NCBI RefSeq assembly: GCF_021365465.1
Contig: NZ_CP089932.1
Span: forward strand, 2,604,001-2,668,000
DNA from: Erwinia tracheiphila
GTDB lineage: Bacteria; Pseudomonadota; Gammaproteobacteria; Enterobacterales; Enterobacteriaceae
Direction of reading: 5' to 3'
DNA: 64,000 bases
Shown: piece after piece, positions 19,479 through 30,094 of the stretch
How the letters are laid out: each line of letters begins with the position of its first letter
How positions within the stretch are numbered: position 1 is the first letter of the stretch
Translations under genes and position numbers: made by a program
The notes under the pieces: generated by a model
Told to the model about the DNA's origin: nothing
What the model saw: only the letters and a program-made list of their open reading frames with translations
The model's database searches: none

Positions 19479-19772
19479 TCAAGAATACAGGTCGATGAGT
19501 AACTCCCCGATTTCACCATTCAGTGTCCTATATTCGACCTGATACAGGAGACATTCAGGCCCATCAACATAACATCCAACAAGACCCTACATACCAAGCT
19601 CAGGACCTACAGATAATCCAACAAGTTGGCCCATTGTCATCTTTCTGGCCTCCGGTCCATCCACAATAAGAAGGACCCCAGCAGCGTCAGTGTGTGTAAT
19701 TACTTTGTTAGCTTTACGGATTGCATGAGTGAATACAGGGCAGTTACTAACGGTCTTCTTTACGTTAAACAT
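19479..19772 (-). pseudogene. Unrecognised small protein with premature stop
   Basis: From ATG at 19772: MFNVKKTVSNCPVFTHAIRK, then VITHTDAAGVLLIVDGPEAR and a TAG at 19587-19589; the same frame goes on GLVGCYVDGPECLLYQVEYR to a stop at 19479, giving 97 codons in all. I do not recognise the family. It sits between IS481 and the ydgK scrap. The continued open frame with sensible amino acids argues for a recent nonsense mutation. Confidence 0.4.
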
Positions 19773-19807
19773 TTGGTATAACTTATGATGTGATTACTTG
19801 TGGCGTT

Positions 19808-19878
19808 CTTTGGGTCAGCTTTGGGTCAGCCTTGTGTCACTTACTGTCTTCACTTAGTGAGTCACTTGAGGTGTGACT
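19808..19878. repeat. Tandem 11-bp repeats and an inverted repeat
   Basis: CTTTGGGTCAG occurs twice back to back (19808-19829), followed by a weaker third unit (CCTTGTGTCAC). Then AGTCAC and GTGACT form an inverted repeat at 19860-19878. Eleven-bp phasing suggests protein binding, upstream of the unrecognised minus-strand gene. Function unknown. Confidence 0.4.
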
Positions 19879-20019
19879 AACAGATAAGGACACAATAGAA
19901 TGAATAGATAGTCATCTAAAATCACATAAATATTCACTTAAAGCCAACTAAAATGAATAACAAGCCAGTTAACACCAAAGGACAACCCTCTATGACTCGA
20001 CGTCTCAGAAGGACGTCCT

Positions 20020-20113
20020 GTGACAGATTCAAAACCACGCATCGCCGGACTGCTGCTCGTTCCCCTTGCCTGGCTGTTCATAATCTTACTGACCAGCGCC
20101 CTGGTGAGAAGAT
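20020..20113 (+). pseudogene. ydgK: YdgK (DUF2569) N-terminal scrap
   Basis: GTG at 20020 opens TDSKPRIAGLLLVPLAWLFI followed by ILLTSALV, the first transmembrane segment of YdgK-type DUF2569 proteins. In E. coli ydgK lies directly upstream of rsxA, as here. The remaining three quarters are absent and the frame ends shortly after 20113. The deletion places rsxA about 80 bp from the scrap. Confidence 0.65.
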
Positions 20114-20190
20114 CTCCTTAGTATTGATATGTTGTCGTCGGGCGACGAATCCCCGATAATAGGTCGCTCTCATTTTTGTCAGGCGGAATA

Positions 20191-20772
20191 ATGACCGATT
20201 ACCTGCTTCTTTTTATTGGCACAGTGCTGGTGAACAACTTCGTTCTGGTGAAGTTTCTCGGCCTTTGCCCCTTTATGGGCGTTTCCAAAAAACTGGAAAC
20301 GGCTATAGGCATGGGGCTTGCCACTACTTTCGTCATTACGCTGGCCTCAATATGTGCATGGCTGGTGAATCATCTAATCCTGCTGCCGTTGGATCTGATC
20401 TACCTGCGCACCATGGCCTATATCCTGGTGATCGCAGTAGTGGTGCAGTTTACCGAAATGGTGGTGCGTAAAACCAGCCCCGACCTTTATCGTCTGCTGG
20501 GTATTTTTCTGCCGTTGATCACCACCAACTGCGCCGTACTTGGCGTGCCACTGTTAAGCGTCAATCTTAACCACTCTTTTTTGCAGGCCGCACTGTATGG
20601 TTTCAGCGCATCCCTGGGCTTCTCGCTGGTGATGGTGCTGTTTGCCGGCATTCGCGAGCGGCTGGTGCTGGCCGACGTGCCTGCGCCCTTTAAAGGATCG
20701 TCCATTGCGCTGGTCACGGCCGGACTGATGGCACTGGCATTTATGGGCTTCAGCGGACTGGTGAAATTCTGA
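20191..20772 (+). CDS. rsxA: Electron transport complex subunit RsxA
   Basis: 193 residues from the ATG at 20191, which follows AGGCGGAA; this equals the E. coli start ([20 protein letters not shown]). Six predicted transmembrane helices, with the family blocks [36 protein letters not shown] and [17 protein letters not shown]. RsxA/RnfA is a membrane core subunit that, with RsxE, holds an iron centre through inner-membrane cysteines (C25 and C113 regions are present). First gene of rsxABCDGE-nth; its stop overlaps the rsxB start. In E. coli the complex helps keep SoxR reduced. Intact. Confidence 0.97.
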   Translation: MTDYLLLFIGTVLVNNFVLVKFLGLCPFMGVSKKLETAIGMGLATTFVITLASICAWLVNHLILLPLDLIYLRTMAYILVIAVVVQFTEMVVRKTSPDLYRLLGIFLPLITTNCAVLGVPLLSVNLNHSFLQAALYGFSASLGFSLVMVLFAGIRERLVLADVPAPFKGSSIALVTAGLMALAFMGFSGLVKF

Positions 20773-21347
20773 TGAGCGCGGTGTGGATTGCTATTGCAGT
20801 ATTAAGCCTGCTGGGGCTGTTATTTGGCGGTCTGCTGGGCTACGCCTCACGCCGGTTCAAAGTGGAAGATGACCCCATCGTCGAGCAGATTGACGCGATC
20901 CTGCCGCAAAGCCAGTGCGGTCAGTGCGGCTATCCCGGCTGTCGGCCCTATGCGGATGCGGTTGGCAACAACGGTGAAATGATCAACAAATGTGCACCCG
21001 GCGGGAAGCAGACCATGCTCAAGCTGGCCACGCTGCTCAACATTGAACCGCAGCCGCTAGGCGATGAAGCGGCCCGCGAGCCTGAACGCAAAGTCGCCTG
21101 GATTGATGAGGCGAACTGTATCGGCTGCACCAAATGTATTCAGGCCTGCCCGGTTGATGCCATTGTTGGCGCGACACGTGCCATGCACACCGTATTGAGC
21201 GACGTCTGCACGGGCTGCGATCTTTGCATTACCCCCTGCCCGACCGACTGTATTGAAATGCGTCCGGTCGCAACCACGACCGACAACTGGAAGTGGGACC
21301 TGAAAACCATCCCGGTCAGAGTTATCCCAGTGGAACACCATGCGTAA
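20772..21347 (+). CDS. rsxB: Electron transport complex subunit RsxB, iron-sulfur protein
   Basis: 191 residues, one-base overlap (TGATG) with rsxA. N-terminal membrane anchor (about 1-22), a 4Fe-4S site in [15 protein letters not shown] (about residues 46-60), and a C-terminal two-cluster ferredoxin domain: [16 protein letters not shown] and [16 protein letters not shown]. All twelve family cysteines are visible. It passes electrons between RsxC and the membrane part of the Rnf-type complex. Overlaps rsxC by eight bases, so translation is coupled. Confidence 0.97.
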   Translation: MSAVWIAIAVLSLLGLLFGGLLGYASRRFKVEDDPIVEQIDAILPQSQCGQCGYPGCRPYADAVGNNGEMINKCAPGGKQTMLKLATLLNIEPQPLGDEAAREPERKVAWIDEANCIGCTKCIQACPVDAIVGATRAMHTVLSDVCTGCDLCITPCPTDCIEMRPVATTTDNWKWDLKTIPVRVIPVEHHA

Positions 21348-23139
21348 TCTGTTCAGGCTGTTTAAAAAAGATCAATTATGGGATTTCGATGGCGGTATTC
21401 ATCCGCCTGAGATGAAAACCCAGTCCAACGGCACGTCACTACGTCAGCTGCCGCTCCCGACACACTTTATTATTCCGGTCAAACAGCATATCGGCCATGA
21501 AGGCGAGCTGCTGGTCAGCTCCGGCGATAAGGTCTTGCGTGGTCAGCCACTTACCTTTGGCCGGGGACGAATGCTGCCGGTTCATGCGCCAACGTCCGGC
21601 ACGGTATCGCGTATTGCACCACACACCATTGCCCATCCGTCAGCGCTGGCCGAAATGTGCGTGTTTATCACGCCTGACGGCGAAGATCGCTGGTGCGAGC
21701 GCCAGCCGCTGGCGGACTATCAGCAGCGCGAACGTAGCGACATTATCAACCTTATCCATCAGGCAGGCGTGGCAGGACTGGGTGGCGCAGGCTTTCCTAC
21801 CGCAACCAAGCTGAAAAGCGGTATTCGCGGCGTGAATACGCTGATCATTAACGCGGCAGAATGCGAACCTTATATCACCGCCGACGATCGTTTAATGCAG
21901 GATTGCGCGCAGGAGGTGCTGGAAGGCAGCCGGATTCTGGCGTGGTTGCTGCAGTCCGAACGCGTGCTGATTGGCATTGAAGATAACAAACCGCAGGCTA
22001 TCACCGCGCTGAAAAAAGCGCTTGGCAAGGCAACTGATCTGCAAATACGCGTGATCCCCACCAAGTACCCGTCCGGCGGGGCTAAACAGCTGACCAAAAT
22101 CCTGACCGGGCTGGAGGTGCCACACGGCGGCCGTTCGACGGATATCGGCGTGCTCATGCAGAACGTCGGTACCGCCTATGCGGTAAAGCGCGCCGTCATT
22201 GATGGCGAGCCGCTAACAGAGCGCGTGGTCACGCTCACCGGAGAATCGGTGGGTCAGCCTGGTAATGTCTGGGGGCGTATTGGTACACCTGTCAGTCACC
22301 TGCTTCGCCATGCGAATTTCACGCCCGCCAGTGAGCAAATGGTGATAATGGGCGGGCCGCTAATGGGCTTCACGCTGCCAACGCTGGACGTGCCGGTGGT
22401 CAAAATCACCAACTGTATTCTGGCACCGTCCGCCAGCGAAACGGGCGAACAGCCTGCTGAAAAATCCTGTATTCGCTGTAGCGCCTGCGCCGATGCGTGT
22501 CCGGCTGCCCTGCTGCCGCAGCAGCTTTACTGGTACAGCCGCGGCGGCGATCATGATAAGGCACGGGAACATAATATTGCCGACTGTATTGAATGCGGTG
22601 CCTGCGCCTGGGTCTGTCCCAGTAATATCCCGCTGGTGCAGTATTATCGTCAGGAGAAAGCCGAACTGCACGCGATCGATCTCGAAACCGAACGCACCGC
22701 GCAGGCTAAAGCCCGTTTTGAGGCGCGTCAGCAGCGACTTGAACGTGAAAAAACCGCCCGAGAATCCCGTTATCAGCAGGCCAAACACAGCGTAAGTCAT
22801 AAAGAGAGCGGTGAGATTGCCGCTGCGCTGGCGCGAGTTAAAGCAAAACAGCAGTCAAGCGGAACAGACGGCAATTTAACGTCGGAAAATCTGACTGCTG
22901 CTGCACATCAGGCCGAAGCACTGGCGCAAAGCACGTGGCAGCAGCCAGTGGCTGAAACATCAACGCGCCTGGCAGACGACCCGCGCAAAGCGGTGGTGGA
23001 AGCCGCTATCGCCCGAGTTAAAGCGAAAAAAGCTGCACAGACCGCGACGCCAACTACCGATGCATTAACGTATGTGGCAGAAGCAGCACCGCCCACAGAC
23101 GACCCGCGCAAAGCGCAGCATTCCATGCAAGAGGACTAA
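21340..23139 (+). CDS. rsxC: Electron transport complex subunit RsxC
   Basis: 599 residues. N-terminal barrel-sandwich region ([12 protein letters not shown]), Rossmann-like NADH/FMN domain ([16 protein letters not shown], about 140-155; [12 protein letters not shown]), SLBB-type region, then two 4Fe-4S motifs, [12 protein letters not shown] (about 376) and [12 protein letters not shown] (about 416). The C-terminal tail is an Ala/Lys-rich coiled coil with the repeat DDPRKA(V/Q) and ARVKAK. E. coli RsxC has 740 residues; the shorter tail has fewer repeat units, a part that varies between species. By homology with RnfC, the NADH-oxidising peripheral subunit. Intact. Confidence 0.96.
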   Translation: MRNLFRLFKKDQLWDFDGGIHPPEMKTQSNGTSLRQLPLPTHFIIPVKQHIGHEGELLVSSGDKVLRGQPLTFGRGRMLPVHAPTSGTVSRIAPHTIAHPSALAEMCVFITPDGEDRWCERQPLADYQQRERSDIINLIHQAGVAGLGGAGFPTATKLKSGIRGVNTLIINAAECEPYITADDRLMQDCAQEVLEGSRILAWLLQSERVLIGIEDNKPQAITALKKALGKATDLQIRVIPTKYPSGGAKQLTKILTGLEVPHGGRSTDIGVLMQNVGTAYAVKRAVIDGEPLTERVVTLTGESVGQPGNVWGRIGTPVSHLLRHANFTPASEQMVIMGGPLMGFTLPTLDVPVVKITNCILAPSASETGEQPAEKSCIRCSACADACPAALLPQQLYWYSRGGDHDKAREHNIADCIECGACAWVCPSNIPLVQYYRQEKAELHAIDLETERTAQAKARFEARQQRLEREKTARESRYQQAKHSVSHKESGEIAAALARVKAKQQSSGTDGNLTSENLTAAAHQAEALAQSTWQQPVAETSTRLADDPRKAVVEAAIARVKAKKAAQTATPTTDALTYVAEAAPPTDDPRKAQHSMQED

Positions 23140-24201
23140 ATGGCTTTTCGTATCGCGAGTTCGCCCTACACTCATAATCATCGCAGCACCAGCACCATTA
23201 TGCTGCTGGTGCTTATCGCGTCCATCCCTGGTATAGCCGCCCAGTGGTACTTTTTTGGCTGGGGTAATCTGATTCAGGTTGGCATCGCGGCCATCGCCGG
23301 AATCGGTGCTGAAGCGCTAATTCTGAAGCTGCGTAAGTTGCCGCTGGCCAAAACGCTGGGTGATAACTCCGCCCTGCTTACTGCGTTGCTGTTAGGCATC
23401 AGCATTCCACCGCTGGCACCGTGGTGGCTGATCGTGATTGGCACGCTGTTTGCCGTCGTCATTTCCAAACAGCTCTATGGTGGACTGGGACAGAACCCGT
23501 TCAACCCTGCGATGGTTGGCTATGTGGTGCTGCTAATCTCGTTCCCGGTACAGATGACCAGCTGGCTGCCGCCAGAAGCACTGCAAACACTGACGCCAGG
23601 TTTCATTGATTCCCTCGGGGTGATTTTCCACGGTCATACTGCCGACGGCCACACCATGCAACAATTGCAGATGGATGTTGATGGCGTCAGCCAGGCCACG
23701 CCGCTGGATACCTTTAAGACCGGCTTACGGGCCGGACACAGCGCTGAACAGCTCCTTGCCGGGCCGATTTACTCCGGGGTCATTGCTGGTGCAGGCTGGC
23801 AATGGATCAATCTGGGGTATCTGGCTGGCGGCCTGTTTTTACTGTTTACCCGCAGCATTCGCTGGCATATTCCGGTCAGCTTCCTGCTGTCGCTGGCACT
23901 GTTTTCGACAATTGGCTGGTTGATTTCGCCCACGTCGCTGCTGTCGCCACTGCTTCATCTGTTCTCCGGTGCCACCATGCTCGGTGCCTTTTTCATCGTC
24001 ACAGACCCGGTTACCGCTTCCACCACTAATAAGGGTCGGCTGGTTTACGGCGTGCTGATCGGTTTGCTGGTGTGGCTGATCCGCAGTTATGGCGGCTATC
24101 CAGACGGCGTAGCCTTTGCCGTGCTGCTGGCGAATATTACCGTGCCCTTAATTGATTACTATACGCAGCCGCGCGTTTACGGCCACCGTAAGGAGAAGTG
24201 A
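23140..24201 (+). CDS. rsxD: Electron transport complex subunit RsxD
   Basis: 353 residues, starts directly after the rsxC stop. Ten or so membrane helices; the covalent-FMN site SGAT occurs in [16 protein letters not shown] (about residue 284), the Thr being the flavinylation residue in RnfD/NqrB proteins. [20 protein letters not shown] and [15 protein letters not shown] are family blocks. Stop overlaps the rsxG start by one base. Intact. Confidence 0.97.
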   Translation: MAFRIASSPYTHNHRSTSTIMLLVLIASIPGIAAQWYFFGWGNLIQVGIAAIAGIGAEALILKLRKLPLAKTLGDNSALLTALLLGISIPPLAPWWLIVIGTLFAVVISKQLYGGLGQNPFNPAMVGYVVLLISFPVQMTSWLPPEALQTLTPGFIDSLGVIFHGHTADGHTMQQLQMDVDGVSQATPLDTFKTGLRAGHSAEQLLAGPIYSGVIAGAGWQWINLGYLAGGLFLLFTRSIRWHIPVSFLLSLALFSTIGWLISPTSLLSPLLHLFSGATMLGAFFIVTDPVTASTTNKGRLVYGVLIGLLVWLIRSYGGYPDGVAFAVLLANITVPLIDYYTQPRVYGHRKEK

Positions 24202-24833
24202 TGCTGGATGCGATTCGTAAAAATGGCGTGACTCTGGCTATCTTTGCTGCGGTAACCACTGGCGTAACCGCCGTGATCAACACAGTGACCAGGCCAACCA
24301 TTGAACACCAGACGGCGCTACAGCAGAAAATCCTGCTGGATCAGGTGGTTCCGCCAGAGCTATACAATAATGCCATTCAGAAAGAATGTTACCGCGTCAC
24401 TGACCCGGCGCTGGGCAATGCCAGCCCGCACCGTCTCTATCTGGCGCGTAAAGACGATCAGCCCGTGGCCGTCGCCATTGAGACCACTGCGCCCGACGGC
24501 TATTCTGGTGCAATTCAGATGATTGTCGGCGCTGATTTTAAAGGTAAAGTGCTCGGCGTACGCGTGGTTGAACACCATGAGACACCGGGACTGGGTGACA
24601 AAATCGAACTGCGTATTTCCGATTGGATTAATTCGTTTAACGGCGTGCAGATTAAAAGCCAGCACGCCCCCCATTTCGCGGTAAAGAAGGACGGCGGCAA
24701 CTTTGATCAGTTTACCGGTGCGACCATTACGCCAAGGGCGGTGGTGAATGCTGCAAAGCGCACCACCCTGTTTGTCGAAACCCTACCGCAGCGACTTAAT
24801 TTGCTGCCTGACTGTGGAGAAACCAATGAGTGA
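24201..24833 (+). CDS. rsxG: Electron transport complex subunit RsxG
   Basis: 210 residues from the ATG at 24201, preceded by AAGGAGAAG; a GTG one codon earlier is possible but E. coli alignment favours ATG ([16 protein letters not shown]). One N-terminal membrane segment, then a periplasmic FMN-binding domain with [14 protein letters not shown] and the flavinylation motif [14 protein letters not shown] (Thr at about 176). FMN is attached by ApbE, not encoded here. Overlaps rsxE by eight bases. Confidence 0.96.
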   Translation: MLDAIRKNGVTLAIFAAVTTGVTAVINTVTRPTIEHQTALQQKILLDQVVPPELYNNAIQKECYRVTDPALGNASPHRLYLARKDDQPVAVAIETTAPDGYSGAIQMIVGADFKGKVLGVRVVEHHETPGLGDKIELRISDWINSFNGVQIKSQHAPHFAVKKDGGNFDQFTGATITPRAVVNAAKRTTLFVETLPQRLNLLPDCGETNE

Positions 24834-25521
24834 AGCTAAAACGCTGCTGGTCGGCGGACTGTGGAAAAACAACTCGGCGCTGGTTCAGCTGCTGGGACTG
24901 TGCCCGCTGCTGGCAGTGACCTCAACCGCCACCAACGCGCTGGGTCTGGGCCTGGCCACCACCATGGTGTTGACCTGCACTAACAGTGCCATTTCCGCCT
25001 CGCGCCGCTGGGTACCCGCCGATATCCGTATTCCAATTTACGTGATGATTATTGCGGCGGTGGTCAGCTGCGTGGAGATGCTGATTAATGCCTATGCACA
25101 CGGTCTTTATCAGTCGCTGGGCATTTTTATTCCGCTGATCGTCACTAACTGCATTGTGGTGGGACGCGCTGAAGCGGTCGCCTCACGCAGTAGCGTTCCG
25201 CTCTCCGCGCTGGACGGTATGGCAATTGGACTGGGTGCCACCAGCGTGATGGTAGTGCTCGGTTCGCTACGCGAAATTATCGGTAACGGCACGGTGTTTA
25301 ACGGCGCCGATCAGCTACTTGGCCCCTGGGCGAAAGTGATGCGCATCCAGGTGGTGCATTTCGATTCGCCGATGCTGCTGGCCATGCTGCCGCCGGGTGC
25401 CTTTATCGGGCTGGGTATGCTGCTGGCAGCAAAATACCTGATTGATAATCGGATGCGCGCGGCCCGCAAGGCTGAACAGACCGCACAGCGTGAGCTGGAT
25501 GGTAAAGCAGGTGCTCTATGA
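24826..25521 (+). CDS. rsxE: Electron transport complex subunit RsxE
   Basis: 231 residues from ATG 24826 ([20 protein letters not shown]), the E. coli start; GGAGAAACCA precedes it. Six membrane helices with [36 protein letters not shown] and [11 protein letters not shown]. Paralogous to RsxA, with which it forms the inner-membrane cysteine iron site. Last rsx gene; its stop overlaps the nth start by four bases (ATGA). Intact. Confidence 0.97.
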   Translation: MSEAKTLLVGGLWKNNSALVQLLGLCPLLAVTSTATNALGLGLATTMVLTCTNSAISASRRWVPADIRIPIYVMIIAAVVSCVEMLINAYAHGLYQSLGIFIPLIVTNCIVVGRAEAVASRSSVPLSALDGMAIGLGATSVMVVLGSLREIIGNGTVFNGADQLLGPWAKVMRIQVVHFDSPMLLAMLPPGAFIGLGMLLAAKYLIDNRMRAARKAEQTAQRELDGKAGAL

Positions 25522-26150
25522 ATAAAGATAAACGTCAGCAAATTTTGCTGCGGCTGCGGGATAATAATCCCCATCCCACCACCGAGCTAAATTTTACCAC
25601 GCCATTTGAACTGCTGATTGCGGTGTTACTCTCCGCGCAGGCAACCGACGTCAGCGTCAATAAAGCTACCGCAAAGCTTTATCCGGTGGCGAACACACCA
25701 GCGGCAATGCTGGCACTTGGGGTTGACGGCGTAAAAGAGTACATCAAGACTATTGGCTTGTTTAACAGCAAAGCGGAAAATGTCATTAAAACCTGCCGTA
25801 TCCTGCTGGACAAACATCAGGGCGAGATCCCGGAAAATCGGGAGGCACTGGAGGCCCTGCCCGGTGTGGGTCGTAAAACAGCTAACGTGGTACTCAACAC
25901 CGCTTTTGGCTGGCCAACCATCGCGGTGGATACCCATATTTTTCGTGTCAGTAACCGCACCGGCTTTGCCCCGGGTAAAAACGTTGAGCAGGTGGAGGAA
26001 AAGCTGCTGAAAGTGGTGCCAAAGGCATTTAAGGTCGACTGCCACCACTGGCTAATCCTGCACGGACGTTATACCTGCATTGCCCGTAAGCCCCGCTGTA
26101 GCTCATGCCTGATTGAAGATTTGTGTGAATATGGCGATAAGGCGGAATGA
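25518..26150 (+). CDS. nth: Endonuclease III
   Basis: 210 residues, translationally coupled to rsxE by the ATGA overlap, as in E. coli. Helix-hairpin-helix [17 protein letters not shown] with the catalytic Lys at about 120, catalytic Asp in [13 protein letters not shown] (about 138), and a C-terminal 4Fe-4S loop with the C-x6-C-x2-C-x5-C spacing ([17 protein letters not shown]). Bifunctional glycosylase/AP lyase that removes oxidised pyrimidines. The operon joins redox sensing with oxidative DNA repair. Intact. Confidence 0.98.
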   Translation: MNKDKRQQILLRLRDNNPHPTTELNFTTPFELLIAVLLSAQATDVSVNKATAKLYPVANTPAAMLALGVDGVKEYIKTIGLFNSKAENVIKTCRILLDKHQGEIPENREALEALPGVGRKTANVVLNTAFGWPTIAVDTHIFRVSNRTGFAPGKNVEQVEEKLLKVVPKAFKVDCHHWLILHGRYTCIARKPRCSSCLIEDLCEYGDKAE

Positions 26151-26478
26151 TTGCGCAATAGTGTCACAGGGTTCTTCTTCTCTCTTTACCAGGTAACCAT
26201 TTAACGACGCCTGCTGGCCGTCTGCGTCATAAAACGGGCCCGCCTCCGCGCATACTGAAAAACCGCACGTCTGATAATCTGCCCCGCCAGCAGGCGCAGT
26301 CATATTCCCCGCTACAATGCCGGGGTGTCGGTCAACAACCCCGCTGGCCTTGAGTTAGTGTCAGGGCATTTCACATTTACTTATGATTTTAAGAACAACC
26401 TGAATATTTCCCCTCTGTTATCAGCCGCCCTGCATCTTTAAAATAGGATTTACTGACCGTTAAGGAGTATGAGTTACA
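26151..26478. other. 328-bp gap between nth and the repeat lipoprotein gene
   Basis: I see no recognisable gene. A 66-codon minus-strand frame (26103-26303) overlaps the 3' end of nth and matches nothing I know. In E. coli dtpA starts here; only its far 3' end survives, at 29029. Confidence 0.5.
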
Positions 26479-27297
26479 ATGATTTTTCGCTTTACGCTTG
26501 CTGCCATTACGGCGGCGCTGACGCTGACGGGCTGTGCGCAGCGAACCACTTCGCAGGTACAGGATTTTGCCAGCGGTTCGTCGCTGGTGACCTTCTCCCA
26601 CGTTGACAGCCTTACCGATGACGGTTCTTTAATTATGGTGACGGTTGATGGTAAGGATGCCGAACCGCTGGTGCGCGGTGAAACCGCCGAATTACATATG
26701 GCTTCAGGAAAGCATAAAGTCGGCGGCTATGTTTCGACTCTGTTAGGCTATGGTCGCGTGACGATTCAGGCTATCGACGTGACTGCGGTACCGGGTCAGA
26801 TTAAGCATGTTACCTATTCCGTGGTAAAAAATAAGCCAACATTTACAGAAACCGCACCCACTGCGGTGCCGCCACCCGCCAAAAAACCGGATGAGACTGT
26901 GCCAGTACAGGGTGGTCAGACGCAGGTGTCCGCCAGTGCCAAAAGCACCAGCGATACCGCTGCCGCCAGCCCCAATACCAGCTCGTCTGCTGCTGACAGC
27001 ACTAAAACCACCAGCGACACCGCTGCCGCCAGTACCAATACCAGCTCGTCTGCTGCTGACAGCACTAAAACCACCAGCGACACCGCTGCCGCCAGCCCCA
27101 ATACCAGCTCGTCTTCTGCTGACAGCACTAAAACCACCAGCAACACCGCTGCCGCCAGTACCAATACCAGCTCGTCTGCTACTGACAGCAATAAAACCAC
27201 CAGCGATACCGCTGCCGCCAGTACCAATACCAGCTCGTCTGCTGCTGACAGCACTAAAACCACCAGCGACACCGCTGCCGTCTCTACGGGAATCTAA
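26479..27297 (+). CDS. Repeat-containing lipoprotein of unknown function
   Basis: 272 residues. Lipoprotein signal ending LTLTGC (lipidated Cys about residue 19), a globular domain of about 110 residues (SLVTFSHVDSLTDDGSLIMV, LVRGETAELHMASGKHKVGG, VTYSVVKNKP), a Pro-rich linker, and a C-terminal half of 21-residue repeats (DTAAASTNTSSSAADSTKTT type). The Thr/Ser/Ala-rich repeats resemble flexible cell-surface or periplasm-spanning stalks. Preceded by TTAAGGAGTATGAG. Not known to me from E. coli at this locus; occurs between nth and the dtpA scrap. Intact, ends VSTGI. Confidence 0.75.
   Translation: MIFRFTLAAITAALTLTGCAQRTTSQVQDFASGSSLVTFSHVDSLTDDGSLIMVTVDGKDAEPLVRGETAELHMASGKHKVGGYVSTLLGYGRVTIQAIDVTAVPGQIKHVTYSVVKNKPTFTETAPTAVPPPAKKPDETVPVQGGQTQVSASAKSTSDTAAASPNTSSSAADSTKTTSDTAAASTNTSSSAADSTKTTSDTAAASPNTSSSSADSTKTTSNTAAASTNTSSSATDSNKTTSDTAAASTNTSSSAADSTKTTSDTAAVSTGI
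26944..27285 (+). repeat. 63-bp tandem repeat, about 5.4 copies
   Basis: Units begin near ACTAAAACCACCAGC and are 63 bp (21 codons) long, at about 27001, 27064, 27127, 27190 and 27253, with a shorter diverged unit from 26944. Differences are few (AAT/GAC, CCC/ACC), so copies arose recently. Copy-number change would keep the frame. Confidence 0.9.
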
Positions 27298-27404
27298 CCC
27301 CCTGCTCAATGGCAGGAACCCTTGGTTTGCTTCTTAACTCAGGCAGGATGCGACATCACCCGCGCACAGAATAATCCGGTACTCCGTTGCCGGATTAAAC
27401 AATG

Positions 27405-29028
27405 TCAGAGGTTTTCAGCCGCGAGATTGCGCTGAAGCCGGTAGTAATCGACCCCAGAGGCGGGCAGTGGGGTTCGGCTACGAAGGATGTCGGCCATTTT
27501 TTCAGCAATCATCACTGTTGGCGCGTTCAGGTTTCCGGTGGTGATCTGCGGCATAATCGATGCATCCACCACCCGCCGGCCTGCTATTCCATGGACCCGC
27601 CCTTCAGCATCCACAACTGCCATGTCATCGTAGCCCATCGCGCAGCTGCCGCAGGGATGATAGGCCGTTTCTGCATGCTCACGCACGAAGGCGTCAATTT
27701 GCTCGTCGCTCTGCACCGCGACACCGGGCTGGATTTCCTCGCCGCAATATTCCGCCAGTGCAGGCTGTTTCATGATTTCCCGCGTCAGGCGCACCGCGCT
27801 TCTGAATTCCTCCCAGTCGCGCGGCTCAGACATGTAGTTGAAGAAGATTGACAGCGCAGCATAGGGGTGTTTCGAGGTGAGTTTAACCCGTCCCCGACTG
27901 CGCGAGCGCATTGGTCCGACGTGAGCCTTAAAACCATGCTCTTTTACCGGGTTGCTACCGTTGTAATTAATGGCAACTGGCAAAAAGTGATATTGCAGGT
28001 CCGGCCAGTCCGGCCGATCATCACTGCGGATGAATCCCCCTGCCTCAAACTGGTTGCTGGCTCCGATGCCGGTGCCTTTAAACGGGGTTGTCCGCCTGAA
28101 CCCCAGAAAATTCCGTCACCAAAGCTAAAGACCATATGATTTGCATGGCGTTGAATAAATTACGGGTTATGTGACGACTTTCAGCATCAGAATCGTTGTT
28201 TTCATGATTGTCACTCAACCGGTCGTTTACGTGACAACCCCCGCCGTTACTGGTTGCGGAAATATCCAGGTTTGCGGCGTAGACCCCCTAAACAACCATT
28301 CCGCGCCGATAGCCAGCTGGTTCCACCATTGCAGCGAAGGGTAAAGACTGACCGGCTTTTTACAGCGAAATTGCATATAAACTTCGAGGTGATCCTGAAG
28401 GTTTCGACCAACGCCGGGCAAAGCGTGTACCACGTTGATATCAAGCTCTCGCAGCCACTCTTCCGGTCCAACCCCAGAACGCTGAAGGATCTGCGGCGAA
28501 GCAATCGCACCCGCACAGAGCAACTTCACGGCTGGCGTTTGCCTGGTACGCTTTACCATTACGCATCCAGCACACGGCAGTGGCGGTTTTACCGCTGAAC
28601 AGAATACGATCGGTTTGCGCATGGGTAATGATGGTCAGGTTCGGGCGCTGTTTTGCCACGTCCAGATAGCCTCTGGCGGTGCTGGAACAACACCCCTGCG
28701 GCGTAACGGTGCGATCCATCAGGCCAAAACCGTCCTGACGATAGCCGTTCAGATCGTCCGTTTCATTATGACCCGCCTGTTTTGCCGCATCAATAAAGGC
28801 ACGAAACAGCGGGTTGTTTCCCGCTTTCGGCGTGGTAACACTCAGGTAGCCGTCTCCACCGTGCCAGTCATTTTCGCCGATATCACGCTTTTCAGCTTTG
28901 CGAAAGTAAGGGAGGCAATTGAGATAAGACCAACTTTCCAGCCCCGCTTTTTTCGCCCAGTTATCGTAGTCCATAGCGTTACCGCGTATATAACACATGC
29001 CATTGATCAGCGAGGAGTCGCCCAGACC
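27405..29028 (-). pseudogene. betA: Choline dehydrogenase, multiply frameshifted and 5'-truncated
   Basis: Minus-strand pieces in three frames spell BetA from [20 protein letters not shown] through [76 protein letters not shown] to [19 protein letters not shown] and [18 protein letters not shown]. The N-terminal FAD-binding GxGxxG part (about 90 residues) is gone, and frameshifts lie near 29018, 28500, 28250 and 27990. By family a GMC flavoenzyme oxidising choline to betaine aldehyde; no other bet genes are near. Its broken end touches the dtpA scrap directly. Confidence 0.88.
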
Positions 29029-29175
29029 TTACTGCAATCCCTGCATGTGTACAGCGATGTTTTCCTGAAAATTGGTATTGTTACCGCCGCGATAGCGCTG
29101 ATTATGCTGCTGACGGCACCCAAACTAAATCGGATGGCGCAGGACGACCACTCAATGGCGAAGGGTAATGCGTAG
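29029..29175 (+). pseudogene. dtpA: DtpA (peptide transporter) C-terminal scrap
   Basis: The plus-strand frame [20 protein letters not shown] then [19 protein letters not shown] ends at 29175. This matches the last membrane helix and tail of DtpA, whose gene lies between nth and gstA in E. coli, the position seen here. Everything upstream has been replaced by betA and the lipoprotein gene. Confidence 0.7.
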
Positions 29176-29196
29176 CAGGTTCTGACGCTGTCATTC

Positions 29197-29222
29197 ACAG
29201 GGCTGCAGCGATGTAGCCCTGT
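29197..29222 (+). terminator. Hairpin after the dtpA scrap
   Basis: ACAGGGCT / AGCCCTGT, an 8-bp perfect stem with a 10-base loop, and only a weak T stretch after it. Probably the old dtpA terminator. Confidence 0.4.
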
Positions 29223-29381
29223 ATTATCAAGGACGGCACCCCGCCCAAAACGCCGCTGGCTGTTCAAATAGTGCTTTGCTTCACAGATTATTCGACAGAT
29301 CCGCCTGCCCGCTGCTGACTTTTCCACCCACCGACACTAAGCTGAAGACTGTGTTAGTCGTGCAATTGAAGGAGCAATTCA

Positions 29382-29984
29382 ATGAAGCTTTACTACAAGC
29401 CGGGGGCCTGTTCACTTTCACCCCATATCGTTTTACGTGAGACCGGCATTGATTTCACGCTGATCAAAGTCGATTTGCAAAACAAAAAGACCGAGCAGGA
29501 AGAGGACTTTTTATTAGTTAATCCAAAAGGACAGGTGCCAACGTTGCAGTTCGATGATGGCAGTATCCTTACTGAAGGCGTTGCAATCGTACAGTATCTG
29601 GCCGATTGCAAGCCGGATCGCCAGCTGCTGGCACCAGTGGGCAGCCCGGCCCGATACCACACCATTGAGTGGCTGAATTTCATCGCCACCGAGTTGCACA
29701 AGGGTTTCGCACCTTTGTTCCGGCCCGATACGCCTGAAGAGTTAAAAGCTGGCCTGCGAAATCAGCTCGCGCAAAAATTCAGCTGGGTTGAAGATCAGCT
29801 ACAGGATAAACAGTGGCTGACCGGTTCGCATTTCACCGTGGCAGATGCGTATCTGTTCACCGTATTGCGCTGGGCTGCGGTTGTCGGGCTGGATTTATCC
29901 GCTCACACATCACTCAATACGTGGTCTGACCGGGTGGCAGAACGCCCTGCGGTGTCAGAGGCGTTAAAGGCGGAAGGAATATAA
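29382..29984 (+). CDS. gstA: Glutathione S-transferase GstA
   Basis: 200 residues. Thioredoxin-like N-terminal domain with [16 protein letters not shown] (the Beta-class active-site Cys10), [11 protein letters not shown] and the glutathione-binding [17 protein letters not shown]; all-helical C-terminal domain with [12 protein letters not shown] and [14 protein letters not shown]. Length equals E. coli GstA (201). GAAGGAGCAATTCA precedes ATG. Cytosolic detoxification enzyme. Followed by a strong terminator at 29999, so monocistronic. Intact. Confidence 0.96.
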   Translation: MKLYYKPGACSLSPHIVLRETGIDFTLIKVDLQNKKTEQEEDFLLVNPKGQVPTLQFDDGSILTEGVAIVQYLADCKPDRQLLAPVGSPARYHTIEWLNFIATELHKGFAPLFRPDTPEELKAGLRNQLAQKFSWVEDQLQDKQWLTGSHFTVADAYLFTVLRWAAVVGLDLSAHTSLNTWSDRVAERPAVSEALKAEGI

Positions 29985-29998
29985 CACATTAGCACCGA

Positions 29999-30034
29999 CC
30001 GCCGGGTGTCAATTCCTGCCCGGCGGCATTTTTT
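29999..30034 (+). terminator. Rho-independent terminator after gstA
   Basis: CCGCCGGG / CCCGGCGG stem with a 12-base loop followed by CATTTTTT, 15 bp past the gstA stop. Confidence 0.85.
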
Positions 30035-30094
30035 CCGGTGCGAGCATATTCAGCAATCGGTAATGTCAGGGCGTTTTTAAATTTTATTCACGGC

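Noticed and set aside
19953..20159. 68-residue plus-strand frame before rsxA
   Set aside because: Wrong frame over the ydgK remnant, which is in the adjacent frame.
26944..27285. Array considered as a CRISPR
   Set aside because: Units are contiguous and coding, with no unique spacers.
26743..27309. Long Gly/Ala-rich and Pro-rich frames on both strands over the 63-bp repeats
   Set aside because: A repeat length divisible by three keeps all frames open; only the frame with a lipoprotein signal and Shine-Dalgarno is credible.
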